Position numbers and translations under genes: made by a program. This document shows positions 29,141 through 37,929 of a stretch of DNA of 64,000 nt, one piece after another. The notes beneath the pieces are model-generated. The model did not search any database. It had not been told where the DNA came from and was given only the letters and a program-made list of their open reading frames with translations. Position 1 is the stretch's first letter. Every line of letters starts with the position of its first letter. This DNA comes from Saliniramus fredricksonii. Its GTDB lineage: Bacteria > Pseudomonadota > Alphaproteobacteria > Rhizobiales > Beijerinckiaceae. Location of the stretch: NCBI RefSeq assembly GCF_900094735.1, contig NZ_FMBM01000002.1, forward strand, positions 558,001 to 622,000. Reading direction: 5' to 3'.

Positions 29141-29976
29141 AGGCATTCTTCAAGCGCTTTGCCCGCAACAAGGGCGCGGTGGTCGGCCTGATCATCCTGG
29201 CGATCATCCTCGCAGCGGCGATCCTCGCCCCACTGCTTTATCCGACCTCGCCGTGGCGGATGGTGACGCGTCCGTTCCTGCCGCCGATGTCGCCGGGCGG
29301 ATTCTGGCTCGGCACCGATGCGCTGGGGCGCGACGTTGCCTCCGGGATCATGCATGGGGCCCGCGTCTCGCTGATCATCGGGCTGGTCTCGACCCTGACG
29401 GCGCTGGCCATCGGAATTCCGATCGGCGCGCTCGCGGGATATTTCGGCGGGCTGATCGATGACGCGCTGATGCGCTTCACCGAATTCTTCCAGACCATAC
29501 CCGCCTTCGCGCTCGCCATCGTCATCGTGGCGATCCTGCAGCCCTCGCTTTTTTCGATCGTGCTCGCCATCGCCATCGTCTCCTGGCCCCCGGTGGCGCG
29601 ACTCGTGCGCGGGGAGGTGTTGTCGTTGCGGACACGCGAATATGTGCAGGCCTCGATCGTGATCGGCCAAACGACCTCGCGCATCATCCTGACCCAGGTT
29701 CTGCCCAATACGATCGCGCCGATCACGGTGATGGCCTCGATCATGGTCGCCTCGGCGATCCTGCTCGAATCGGCGCTCTCCTTCCTCGGGCTGGGCGATC
29801 CCAACATGATGACCTGGGGCTACATGATCGGTGCGGGCCGCACGCGCCTGATCGAGGCCTGGTGGATCAGCTTCTTCCCCGGTGTTGCGATCTTCCTCAC
29901 GGTGCTCGCTCTCAATCTGGTGGGTGAGGGGCTCAACGACGCGCTCAATCCGCGTCTCTCGCGGGAGGGTGGCTGA
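29137..29976 (+). CDS. ABC transporter permease, DppC/OppC type
   Basis: A 279-residue partner permease with six helices. It shows F-W-L-G-T-D-A-L-G-R-D-V-A-S near the N-terminus and the coupling loop T-R-E-Y-V-Q-A-S-I-V-I-G, both typical of DppC. Its stop overlaps the ATG of the ATPase by one base, giving a tightly coupled permease-permease-ATPase set. Confidence 0.93.
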   Translation: MKAFFKRFARNKGAVVGLIILAIILAAAILAPLLYPTSPWRMVTRPFLPPMSPGGFWLGTDALGRDVASGIMHGARVSLIIGLVSTLTALAIGIPIGALAGYFGGLIDDALMRFTEFFQTIPAFALAIVIVAILQPSLFSIVLAIAIVSWPPVARLVRGEVLSLRTREYVQASIVIGQTTSRIILTQVLPNTIAPITVMASIMVASAILLESALSFLGLGDPNMMTWGYMIGAGRTRLIEAWWISFFPGVAIFLTVLALNLVGEGLNDALNPRLSREGG

Positions 29977-31586
29977 TGAGCGTCCTGGCAATCGACAATC
30001 TCTCCCTCGCTCTTCCGAAACTCGCCGATCGCGCCCATGCGGTGCAGGGGCTCAGCCTGTCGATTGATGCCGGCGAGACCTTGTGTGTCGTGGGCGAATC
30101 GGGCTCGGGGAAATCGATGACGGCGCATGCCGTGATCGGGCTCCTGCCCAGTGCCGTGAAGCCGGCGGGCGGCTCGATCAGGCTTGCCGGGCGTGAGCTG
30201 ATCGGGCTCTCTGACGGCGAGATGCGCAAGCTGCGCGGACGCGATGTCGGCATGATCTTCCAGGAGCCGATGACCTCGCTCAATCCGGTCATGCGGATTT
30301 CCGACCAGATCCTCGAGACCTTCGAATCGCATCGCATGTTCGATGCGCAGAAACGCATGCGGCGCACTTTCGAATTGCTCGAGGAAGTCGGGCTGCCCGA
30401 TCCGAAACATATCGCGCGGGCGTTTCCGCATGAACTCTCCGGCGGTCAGCGCCAGCGGGTGATGATCGCCGTGGCGCTCGCGCTGGAGCCCAGGCTCCTC
30501 ATCGCCGACGAGCCGACCACGGCGCTCGACGTGACGACGCAGGCGCAGATCCTCAAGCTGGTGGATGAATTGCGTCACAAGCACGGGACAGCGGTTTTGT
30601 TCATCACCCACGATTTCGGCGTGGTGGCCGAGATCGCCGATGATGTTGCCGTGCTGCAGAACGGTCTGTGCGTCGAGAGCGGGCGGGCGCAGGACGTCCT
30701 GGAAAATCCCACGCATGACTATACGAAACGCCTTCTCGCCGCCGTGCCCTCGCTGACGCCACCGCCGCCCAAGGATCTCTCGGGCGAGCCGGATGCGCTG
30801 ATCGTGCGCAATCTGCACAAGACCTATGGCGGGCGCGGCTTCTTCAGTGGGAGCGCGCGCAAGGTGGTCGCGGCGAAGGATGTTGAATTTACCATCAAAC
30901 GCGGCGAGACGCTCGGGCTCGTGGGCGAATCCGGCTCCGGCAAGTCCACGGTCGGGCGCTGCATCATGCGCCTGACCGAGCCTGATGACGGCTTCATCAA
31001 GGTGGGCGATACCGAATTCCACGGCGTGCCGCCGCGCCAGTTGCGGCCCTTGCGCAAGCGCATCCAGATGGTCTTCCAGGATCCTTACGCCTCGCTCAAC
31101 CCCCGCCGCACCGCCGGGCGGATCATTGCCGAGGGGCCGGAGGCGCAGGGTGTGCCGCGCGTGGATGCCGAGAAGCGGGCGCGCGAATTGCTCGAACTGG
31201 TCGGGCTCGGCGCGTCATCGGCCGAGCGCTATCCGCACGAATTCTCCGGCGGCCAGCGCCAGCGCATCGGGATTGCCCGTGCGCTTGCCCTCGATCCGGA
31301 CGTGCTGGTGGCGGATGAGCCCGTCTCGGCGCTCGATGTCTCGGTGCAGGCGCAGATCCTCGATCTGATCCAGGACCTGCAGAAGCGGCTGGGGCTGGCC
31401 ATCCTCTTCGTCACCCACGATCTGCGCGTGGCGGCGCAGGTCTGCGACCGGATCGCGGTGATGCAACGGGGCGAGATCGTCGAGCTCGAGCGGACGGCCA
31501 GGCTCTTCGAGAATCCGAAGCACCCCTATACCCGCGCGCTGCTCGCGGCGGTGCCGGGTGCGCATGCGAAGATGGCGGCGGCGTGA
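29976..31586 (+). CDS. Fused dual ATPase of the peptide-type ABC importer (DppD-DppF fusion)
   Basis: The 536-residue protein contains two complete ABC ATPase domains. The first has Walker A G-E-S-G-S-G-K-S (40-47) and signature L-S-G-G-Q-R-Q-R; the second, after about residue 270, has G-E-S-G-S-G-K-S-T and F-S-G-G-Q-R-Q-R. Both Walker B motifs (I-A-D-E-P, V-A-D-E-P) and switch histidines are present. It replaces the separate DppD and DppF subunits and drives import through the two upstream permeases. Confidence 0.93.
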   Translation: MSVLAIDNLSLALPKLADRAHAVQGLSLSIDAGETLCVVGESGSGKSMTAHAVIGLLPSAVKPAGGSIRLAGRELIGLSDGEMRKLRGRDVGMIFQEPMTSLNPVMRISDQILETFESHRMFDAQKRMRRTFELLEEVGLPDPKHIARAFPHELSGGQRQRVMIAVALALEPRLLIADEPTTALDVTTQAQILKLVDELRHKHGTAVLFITHDFGVVAEIADDVAVLQNGLCVESGRAQDVLENPTHDYTKRLLAAVPSLTPPPPKDLSGEPDALIVRNLHKTYGGRGFFSGSARKVVAAKDVEFTIKRGETLGLVGESGSGKSTVGRCIMRLTEPDDGFIKVGDTEFHGVPPRQLRPLRKRIQMVFQDPYASLNPRRTAGRIIAEGPEAQGVPRVDAEKRARELLELVGLGASSAERYPHEFSGGQRQRIGIARALALDPDVLVADEPVSALDVSVQAQILDLIQDLQKRLGLAILFVTHDLRVAAQVCDRIAVMQRGEIVELERTARLFENPKHPYTRALLAAVPGAHAKMAAA

Positions 31587-31640
31587 AGGGCCACGCGCTG
31601 CGCCTTCATCGGGCGCGGCGCGAGGCTTCCCGATCGCGGG

Positions 31641-33203
31641 TCAGACCGCCTCAGCCTGCTCCACGGCGATGGAGGCGGCTTCCTCGCGCAGCTTCGCCTT
31701 CTGGACCTTGCCGGTCGAGGAGGCGGGTAGTGTCGGCAGCGCGATGATGCGGGTGGGGCGCTTGTAAGGCGCCATGCGTTCGGCGCAGAAGGCGCGCATC
31801 TCCCGCTCGTCGAAATCCGCGCCGGGCCGCAGCTGGACGAAGGCCCAGACTTCCTCGTTGCCCTCGACATTGCGGCCGACCACGGCGGCAAGCGTCACAT
31901 CGGGATGGCTCGCGATCACGCCTTCGATCTCCTCGGGATAGACGTTGAAGCCCGAGCGGATGATCAGGTCCTTGGCGCGCCCCACGATATAAAGTGCGCC
32001 GTCTTCGCCGAAACGGGCGAGATCGCCGGTATCGAACCAGCCATCGGCGCTCTTCACCCGGTCGGTGAGTTCCTTGTTGCGATAATAGCCGAGCATCACG
32101 GTCGGGCCGCGCACCTGTAGCGTGCCAATCTCGCCGGCGGGAAGGGGGGCGCCTTCGCCATCGACGGTGCGCGCCTCGATCCCGGGCAGGAGCGGGCCCG
32201 TGGCATCGTCGCGGCGCGGGGCGTCCATGCGCGTCTGCGATACGGTCGGCGAAAGCTCCGTCATGCCGTAGCCGTTATGCAGCGACACGCCCAAAGCCGC
32301 CTCAACCCGCGTCTTGAGCGCGAGGTCGAGCGGCGAGCCGCCGGCGGAAGCGTAGCGCAGGGCCGGCGCCTCGATCGGCCGGCCCGTTTGTCGCGCATGC
32401 TCGATCAGCCGCGCAAACATGGCCGGTACGCCCTGGAAGACGGTGAGTTCCTCGTCGCGCAGCAGACGCAGCGCTTCCGAGGGATCGAAACGCGGCACGA
32501 GGTAATTCGTTGCGCCATAGAGCGCCGAGCCGAGGAACATCGAGGCGAGGCCGAAGACATGGCTCACCGGCAGGCAGCCATAGACGCGCTCACCCGGCGC
32601 CAGACCGCGCAGATAACCGGAATGGCGCGCGACATGCATCAGATTCGCGTGGCTGAGCATGACGCCCTTGGGGGCGCCGGTCGTGCCCGAGGTATAGATC
32701 ATGGCAGCGACATCGCGGGCGGGGTCGTCATGCACGGGTTCCGGTTCGCAATCCGCCGCGACGGTGAGGCGAAAGGGCGGCAGGCCCTCGAAAGTGACGT
32801 GTTCGGTCTCGAAAGCACCGGCATGGCGCTCCGCATCCGGGGAGATGTCGTTGGCAAAGGCGATCAGGCGCGGCTGTGCGTGGTGAGCAATCGTTTCGAT
32901 CTCGCGCTCGGAGAGGCGCGCATTGAGGATGACCGGCCAGGCCTTTGCGCGTGCCGCCGCGAGAGCCAATGTGATCAGGACGATGCCGTTCTCGCCCAGA
33001 ATCACGAACCGGTCGCCGGGGCGCAGGCCCGCTTCCTGCAGCCGCACGGCGCTGGTCGCGACGCAATGCTCCCATTGCGCGAAACTGATACGGCGCTCGC
33101 CGAGGACGAAAGCCGTCGCATCCGGTCTTTCCCGCGCGCCTTCCTGCGGAATCGCATCGATCGTGGTGACATGGGCGAGCGATTGCGGCGTGGCGGCGGA
33201 CAT
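31641..33203 (-). CDS. Class I adenylate-forming acyl-CoA ligase
   Basis: A 520-residue CoA ligase. Motifs are Y-T-S-G-T-T-G-A-P-K-G-V-M-L-S-H-A-N, N-G-Y-G-M-T-E-L-S-P-T, T-G-D-L-A-R-F, G-R-A-K-D-L-I-I-R-S-G-F-N-V-Y-P-E-E-I-E and the C-terminal lysine S-T-G-K-V-Q-K. Similar enzymes act on long-chain or aromatic acids. It is divergent from the TRAP transporter genes and may activate the imported acid, an inference from position only. Confidence 0.87.
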   Translation of the reverse strand: MSAATPQSLAHVTTIDAIPQEGARERPDATAFVLGERRISFAQWEHCVATSAVRLQEAGLRPGDRFVILGENGIVLITLALAAARAKAWPVILNARLSEREIETIAHHAQPRLIAFANDISPDAERHAGAFETEHVTFEGLPPFRLTVAADCEPEPVHDDPARDVAAMIYTSGTTGAPKGVMLSHANLMHVARHSGYLRGLAPGERVYGCLPVSHVFGLASMFLGSALYGATNYLVPRFDPSEALRLLRDEELTVFQGVPAMFARLIEHARQTGRPIEAPALRYASAGGSPLDLALKTRVEAALGVSLHNGYGMTELSPTVSQTRMDAPRRDDATGPLLPGIEARTVDGEGAPLPAGEIGTLQVRGPTVMLGYYRNKELTDRVKSADGWFDTGDLARFGEDGALYIVGRAKDLIIRSGFNVYPEEIEGVIASHPDVTLAAVVGRNVEGNEEVWAFVQLRPGADFDEREMRAFCAERMAPYKRPTRIIALPTLPASSTGKVQKAKLREEAASIAVEQAEAV

Positions 33204-33528
33204 CGAGCGGACTCCTGAGGCTGCTGCTGAAGCGTTTGGACGTTAGTGCCTGTCCGCAATAGCGTCAAGAAATGTGAAACAATATTCCGCACAGCGAAAA
33301 TAATAGGCATGATGACCATATTCTATGGGCAGGAACGCCCGATCTGCGAACGCGTATTTTGTCTTGCGAAACAGGATTTCGCATTTAGTCTGGACTCACC
33401 TAAGGGAAGGAATTTCCCCAAGGTCAAAAACAACACGCGCCGGGTCGTCTTGTTGCGACGATGTCGCGGTAGCGCCGTGAGGGCGAAACGCTCCCGGCTT
33501 TCCGATGAAGAAACTGGAGGAAACCCTG
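33204..33528. other. Divergent regulatory region, acyl-CoA ligase / TRAP transporter
   Basis: This 325-base gap has no gene. It is more AT-rich than its flanks and contains two inverted repeats with related half-sites: TTCCGC-ACA-GCGAAA (33285-33299, imperfect) and TGCGAAA-CAGGA-TTTCGCA (33365-33383, perfect). Both transcription units must start here. Confidence 0.6.
33365..33383. promoter_or_regulatory. Perfect palindrome TGCGAAA-N5-TTTCGCA, candidate IclR-type operator
   Basis: Seven-base arms with a 5-base spacer, 146 bases before the TRAP binding-protein start. A weak promoter (TTGTCT 33359-33364, CATTTA 33382-33387, 17-base spacing) would enclose it, consistent with repression. The IclR regulator encoded after the TRAP genes is the obvious candidate to bind it. 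Confidence 0.5.
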
Positions 33529-34692
33529 ATGCTGGATCGCAGAAACCTGCTTGCTTCCGCCGCCGCAATCGCCATTGCCGGCGCCATGACGAGCGCGCCC
33601 GCCATGGCGCAGTCCGGATTGCCCGACACAATTTCCTGGACGGCCTATGATGTCGGTTCGGCCGGCTACAACCAGTCCGTGGCCATTGGCGGCGCATTGC
33701 GCAACGAATTGGATGTCAATCTGCGCATCCTGCCGGGTCGCAACGACATCGCTCGCCAGATTCCGCTGCGCGACGGGCGCGTCGATTTCTCCGCGACGGG
33801 GCTTGGCGCGAGCTTCTTCTCGCAGGAAGGCATGTTCGAGTTCGGTGAGGCATCCTGGGGCCCGCAGGAAGTGCGCGTCCTGATCGCCTCGAACGCCGAT
33901 TCGAATCTCACCATCGGCGCGGCCGGCGATCTCGACATCGAGACGGTGGCGGATCTCGAAGGCAAGCGCGTCGCCTGGGTCGTGGGTTCGCCCTCGCTCA
34001 ACCAGAATATCGGCGCCATTCTCAGCTTCGCCGACCTGACCTGGGATGATGTCGAGCGCGTCGAATTCCCCGGCTTCGGTGCCGCATGGGAAGGCATCAT
34101 CAACGACCAGGCCGATGCGGCCTTCGCCGTGACGACGTCAGGTCAGGCCTTCCAGCTCGAAGCCTCGCCCCGTGGTCTCGTCTGGCCGACCCTGCCCTTC
34201 GACGACGAGGAAGGCTGGGCCCGGCTGAACGACGCCGCGCCGTTCTTCGTGCCCAACCGCGCGACACTCGGTGCGGGCCTCTCCGAGGACAACCCGCACG
34301 AGGGGCCGAACTACCCGTATCCGATCCTGCTCTCCTACGCGGATGCGGAAACGGACAAGGTCTATGCCATGACCAAGGCAATGGTCGAGCTCTTCCCCGT
34401 CTATGACGGCGCGGCGCCCGGCATTTCCGGCTGGCATATCGACCGCCAGCAATTCGAATGGGTGGTGCCCTATCATGAAGGTGCGATCCGCTATTTCGAG
34501 GAGATCGGCGTCTGGACCGAGGATCACCAGGCGCATAACGACGGTCTGATCGCGCGTCAGCAGGTGCTGAAGGCTGCCTGGGACGCGTTCGTCGCCGAGG
34601 GCGTCAGCGATGAGGAGGCCTTCCAGGAGGGCTGGATGCAGGCGCGGCGCGATGCGCTCGAAGCCGCCGGCATGAATCCGATCTGGAACTGA
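33529..34692 (+). CDS. TAXI-family TRAP transporter solute-binding protein
   Basis: A 387-residue periplasmic protein. The N-terminus M-L-D-R-R-N-L-L-A-S has a twin arginine followed by a hydrophobic stretch and A-M-A-Q cleavage site, so Tat export is plausible. The mature part has the TAXI pattern: Y-D-V-G-S-A-G-Y-N-Q, L-P-G-R-N-D-I-A-R, L-E-G-K-R-V-A-W-V-V-G-S-P-S-L-N-Q-N. It binds a substrate, probably a carboxylate, for the fused permease downstream. The start follows GGAGGAAA. Confidence 0.9.
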   Translation: MLDRRNLLASAAAIAIAGAMTSAPAMAQSGLPDTISWTAYDVGSAGYNQSVAIGGALRNELDVNLRILPGRNDIARQIPLRDGRVDFSATGLGASFFSQEGMFEFGEASWGPQEVRVLIASNADSNLTIGAAGDLDIETVADLEGKRVAWVVGSPSLNQNIGAILSFADLTWDDVERVEFPGFGAAWEGIINDQADAAFAVTTSGQAFQLEASPRGLVWPTLPFDDEEGWARLNDAAPFFVPNRATLGAGLSEDNPHEGPNYPYPILLSYADAETDKVYAMTKAMVELFPVYDGAAPGISGWHIDRQQFEWVVPYHEGAIRYFEEIGVWTEDHQAHNDGLIARQQVLKAAWDAFVAEGVSDEEAFQEGWMQARRDALEAAGMNPIWN

Positions 34693-34855
34693 TCGAAGGC
34701 CGTTTGCGGCGGGATTTCCCGCCGCGTTCCCCTGATCGTGCGCCGCATGCTCCTTTCGCATGTGGCGCGCGGCAATGCTTCGCGACCGCTCGCGTGTGCG
34801 TCAGGCGCGCCACGCGCCGCCGCATTCCCCCGCTCAGCCCGCATGCAGGTCAGCC

Positions 34856-36892
34856 ATGAACGACACCAGGGATCCCGAGGCCACCAATCCCCTGAACGAG
34901 GCGCCCGTAGTCCCGCTTGCCACGACCGGGGCCAAGCCCGCCATCGAGGAAGAAGCGCGTTTCAGGGAAGTCACCGGCTGGGTAAAGGGCGTGTTCGTGG
35001 CGCTCACGCTCGCGGCGATTTTCCTCGCCGTGAACCAGTTGTTCAATCTGCGCCTGTTCGTCGGCGTGGTGATCATCGAGAACCGTTATCTCTATCTGCT
35101 CGCGGGCATCTTCCTCGCGCTCGCCTTCGCCGCCTTCCCGATCAGCCCGCGCGCCCGGGGCGGGCCGACGCCATGGTACGACCTGATCCTCGCCGCGCTC
35201 TCGCTCGGTGCCTGCGGCTACTTCACCTTCACCGCCCATCGCAGCCTGATGGAGGGCTGGGAATATGCGGCCCCGCCGCTCGCCATGGCGATGAGCTTCC
35301 TGCTCTGGGCCCTGATCATCGAGGCCACGCGCCGCACCGGCGGGCTGGTGATCGCGGTGATCGTCTTCTTCTTTTCGCTCTACCCGGTCTTCGCCGATGT
35401 CGTGCCCGGGCCGATCTCGGGCTTTGCGCAGCCCTTCGATGACACCATCGCCTATCACCTGATCTCGAACGAGAGCTCCTTCGGCATTCCGATGAAGGCC
35501 TTCGGACAATTGGTGATCGGCTTCATTCTGTTCGGCGCGACGCTCCAATTCACCGGCGGCGGGCGCTTCTTCAACAATCTGGCGCTTTCCCTCGTCGGTG
35601 GATATCGTGGCGGGGCGGCGAAGGTGGCGATCTTTGCCTCCGGCTTCATGGGCTCCATGAGTGGCTCTGTCGTCTCCAACGTGCTCACCACCGGCGTCGT
35701 CTCGATCCCTGCCATGAAGCGCGCCGGCTTCTCCTCGCGCTACGCGGCGGGAACGGAGGCCTGCGCCTCGACGGGTGGCGTTCTGATGCCGCCGGTGATG
35801 GGCACGACGGCCTTCGTCATGGCCTCGTTCCTCGGCATGCCCTACAGCCAGATCATCATCGCTGCCGCGATCCCGTCGATCCTGTATTATCTCGGCCTGT
35901 TCGTGCAGATCGACGCCTATGCGGCGCGCAACGGCCTCAAGGGCATGCCGCGCTCGGAGCTGCCCTCGCTGAAGGAGACCTTCAAGGAGGGCTGGCATTA
36001 CATTTTCGTCTTCGCCATCCTGATCGTGATGATGATTGTCTTCCGGCAGGAGACGCTGGCGCCGTTCTATGCGACTGCGGCGCTTGTCGTGATCAACCAG
36101 CTGCACAGGGGCACGCGGCTCAATCTCAACGGCTTCATCAACCTGCTGACCGGGGTGGGGCGCTCGCTCGCGGAGCTCGTGGCGATCCTGCTCGGTGTCG
36201 GCCTGATCATCGGGGCCTTCTCGGCCACAGGGCTCGCCGGAACACTCGCCAACGATCTCGTCTTTCTCGCCGGTAACAACGTCTTCGTGCTCCTGATCAT
36301 GGGGGCGATCACGGCCTTCATCTTCGGCATGGGGATGACGGTGACGGCCTGCTACATCTTCCTTGCCGTGGTGCTCGCACCGGCCCTGACGCGTGCGGGG
36401 CTAGATCCGCTCGCGGTGCATCTGTTCATCATGTATTGGGGCATGGTCTCCTTCATCACGCCGCCGGTGGCGCTGGGCGCCTTCGCTGCGGCGACGATTG
36501 CGCGGACAAGCCCGATCATGGCCGGTCTGGAAGCCATGCGGCTGGGTTCGATCATCTATATCGTGCCGTTCTTCTTCGTCCTGAATCCGGCCCTGATCGG
36601 TCGCGGCAGTGCCTATGAAGTGGTCACGGTGCTGATCACGGCGGTGATCGGGGTGTGGTTCATCGGGTCTTCGATCCAGGGCTATCTCGCGGGCGTGGGG
36701 GATATCGGACGCGGTGCGCTGGCGCTGCTGCGTCGTGTGATGCTCGCAATCGGCGGCCTGTTCCTCGCCGCTCCGGGTCATATCGGACTCGGCCTCGACC
36801 ACATGCAGATGACGCTGGTCGGGCTCGCCTTCGCGGTACCGGTGATTCTCCTGCGGGTGATGCGCCGGGGCGCGGCGCCGGCGCGGCCATAG
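34856..36892 (+). CDS. TRAP transporter permease, fused 4TM/12TM (DctQM type)
   Basis: A 678-residue polytopic membrane protein combining the small and large TRAP subunits, as usual for TAXI systems. The DctM-like part has G-S-M-S-G-S-V-V-S-N-V-L-T-T-G, E-A-C-A-S-T-G-G-V-L-M-P-P-V-M-G and F-G-M-G-M-T-V-T-A-C-Y. Transport would be driven by an ion gradient with the binding protein just upstream. The ATG at 34856 has only a weak ribosome site. Confidence 0.92.
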   Translation: MNDTRDPEATNPLNEAPVVPLATTGAKPAIEEEARFREVTGWVKGVFVALTLAAIFLAVNQLFNLRLFVGVVIIENRYLYLLAGIFLALAFAAFPISPRARGGPTPWYDLILAALSLGACGYFTFTAHRSLMEGWEYAAPPLAMAMSFLLWALIIEATRRTGGLVIAVIVFFFSLYPVFADVVPGPISGFAQPFDDTIAYHLISNESSFGIPMKAFGQLVIGFILFGATLQFTGGGRFFNNLALSLVGGYRGGAAKVAIFASGFMGSMSGSVVSNVLTTGVVSIPAMKRAGFSSRYAAGTEACASTGGVLMPPVMGTTAFVMASFLGMPYSQIIIAAAIPSILYYLGLFVQIDAYAARNGLKGMPRSELPSLKETFKEGWHYIFVFAILIVMMIVFRQETLAPFYATAALVVINQLHRGTRLNLNGFINLLTGVGRSLAELVAILLGVGLIIGAFSATGLAGTLANDLVFLAGNNVFVLLIMGAITAFIFGMGMTVTACYIFLAVVLAPALTRAGLDPLAVHLFIMYWGMVSFITPPVALGAFAAATIARTSPIMAGLEAMRLGSIIYIVPFFFVLNPALIGRGSAYEVVTVLITAVIGVWFIGSSIQGYLAGVGDIGRGALALLRRVMLAIGGLFLAAPGHIGLGLDHMQMTLVGLAFAVPVILLRVMRRGAAPARP

Positions 36893-36926
36893 GGGCGGGA
36901 GGAAACGCGTACGGGAGCGCTTTGCC

Positions 36927-36971
36927 CGGGAAGAAAACTTGTCGGGAAGAAACTTGTCGGGAAGAAACTTG
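36927..36971 (+). repeat. Three tandem copies of a 15-base unit
   Basis: CGGGAAGAA(A)ACTTGT occurs three times head to tail: 36927-36942 (one extra A), 36943-36957 and 36958-36971 (last base missing). It lies between the TRAP permease stop and the IclR start. Possible roles are a repeated operator or a slippage-prone tract. Confidence 0.8.
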
Positions 36972-37032
36972 CAACTGCTATGGAGTGTGCGAGAAAAGTT
37001 CGCTTGATAGGGTTGTCGAAGGGCTGGTTCGA

Positions 37033-37908
37033 ATGAAGGCCGATACGATACATGCGCATGAGGCGGATCTCCCCGTGGATCCTGCGGAAGGCGACGACGT
37101 TCCGGCGAAGGATCGCCAGTTCGTCACCGCGCTCGCACGCGGCCTGTCGGTGCTGCGCGCCTTCACCAGTTCCAACGAGGTTCTGGGGAATCAGGAGATC
37201 GCCCGGCGCACCGGACTGCCCAAGCCCACCGTCTCGCGGCTGACGCATACACTGCGCGAACTGAACTACCTGCGCATGGTCAAGGACCGGGAGAAATATC
37301 AGCTTGGCCCCGCCGTGCTGGCGCTCGGCATGGCCTTCTTCCGCTCGAACTCCTTTGCCCAGATCGCGCGCCCGTTCCTGCAGGAACTCGCCAACGCGAC
37401 GCAGGCGCATGTGGCGCTGGGGATCCGCGAGGGGCTCAACAGCGTCTATATGCAGCTCTGGCGCGGGCGCGGGCAGAGTATCACCATCTCGCGCGAGATC
37501 GGCTTTCATCTGCCGCTGGCGAAATCCGCCATGGGGCTCGCCATGGTCGCGGCACTCGATGCCGACGAGCGACCCGGCGTGATCGCGGGGCTGGCTGCGC
37601 AGGTGGGCGATGACTGGCCACGCCTCGAGGCGGAGCTCGAACGGGCGCGGCGCGAAATCGAGCAGACCGGTTTCTGCATTGCGCTCGGCGCCTGGAACAG
37701 CGAAATCAACGCCGTTGCAGCACCTCTGGTCGCTCCCGAGACGGGCTCGCTCTACGTCGTCAACGTGTCCGGCCCCGCTTTCATCCTCACCGAGCGCATG
37801 CTGCGCGAAGAAACCGGCCCGAGATTGCGCGCCACGATCGAGCGCATGCGCGAGACCGGCGCCGTCGAATGGCCGCAAGTAGTCGGGCGTCCGCGCAGCT
37901 TCTATTGA
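37033..37908 (+). CDS. IclR-family transcriptional regulator
   Basis: A 291-residue regulator. The winged helix is at about residues 30-90, with A-L-A-R-G-L-S-V-L-R-A-F, N-Q-E-I-A-R-R-T-G-L-P-K-P-T-V-S-R-L and Y-Q-L-G-P-A-V-L-A-L-G. The IclR effector domain follows, with F-L-Q-E-L-A and S-A-M-G-L-A. It likely controls the TRAP genes and the divergent ligase. Start chosen at 37033; a longer open frame upstream runs through the tandem repeat and into the permease and is not credible. Confidence 0.9.
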   Translation: MKADTIHAHEADLPVDPAEGDDVPAKDRQFVTALARGLSVLRAFTSSNEVLGNQEIARRTGLPKPTVSRLTHTLRELNYLRMVKDREKYQLGPAVLALGMAFFRSNSFAQIARPFLQELANATQAHVALGIREGLNSVYMQLWRGRGQSITISREIGFHLPLAKSAMGLAMVAALDADERPGVIAGLAAQVGDDWPRLEAELERARREIEQTGFCIALGAWNSEINAVAAPLVAPETGSLYVVNVSGPAFILTERMLREETGPRLRATIERMRETGAVEWPQVVGRPRSFY

Positions 37909-37929
37909 GCGCAGGCGCCTGTGCGCCGG

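Noticed and set aside
36927-36971. Tandem repeat considered as a CRISPR array
   Set aside because: The 15-base units are directly adjacent with no spacers, and no cas genes are present.
37028-37036. GGTTCGAAT resembling a tRNA T-loop
   Set aside because: No acceptor or anticodon stem can be formed around it, and it overlaps the IclR start.
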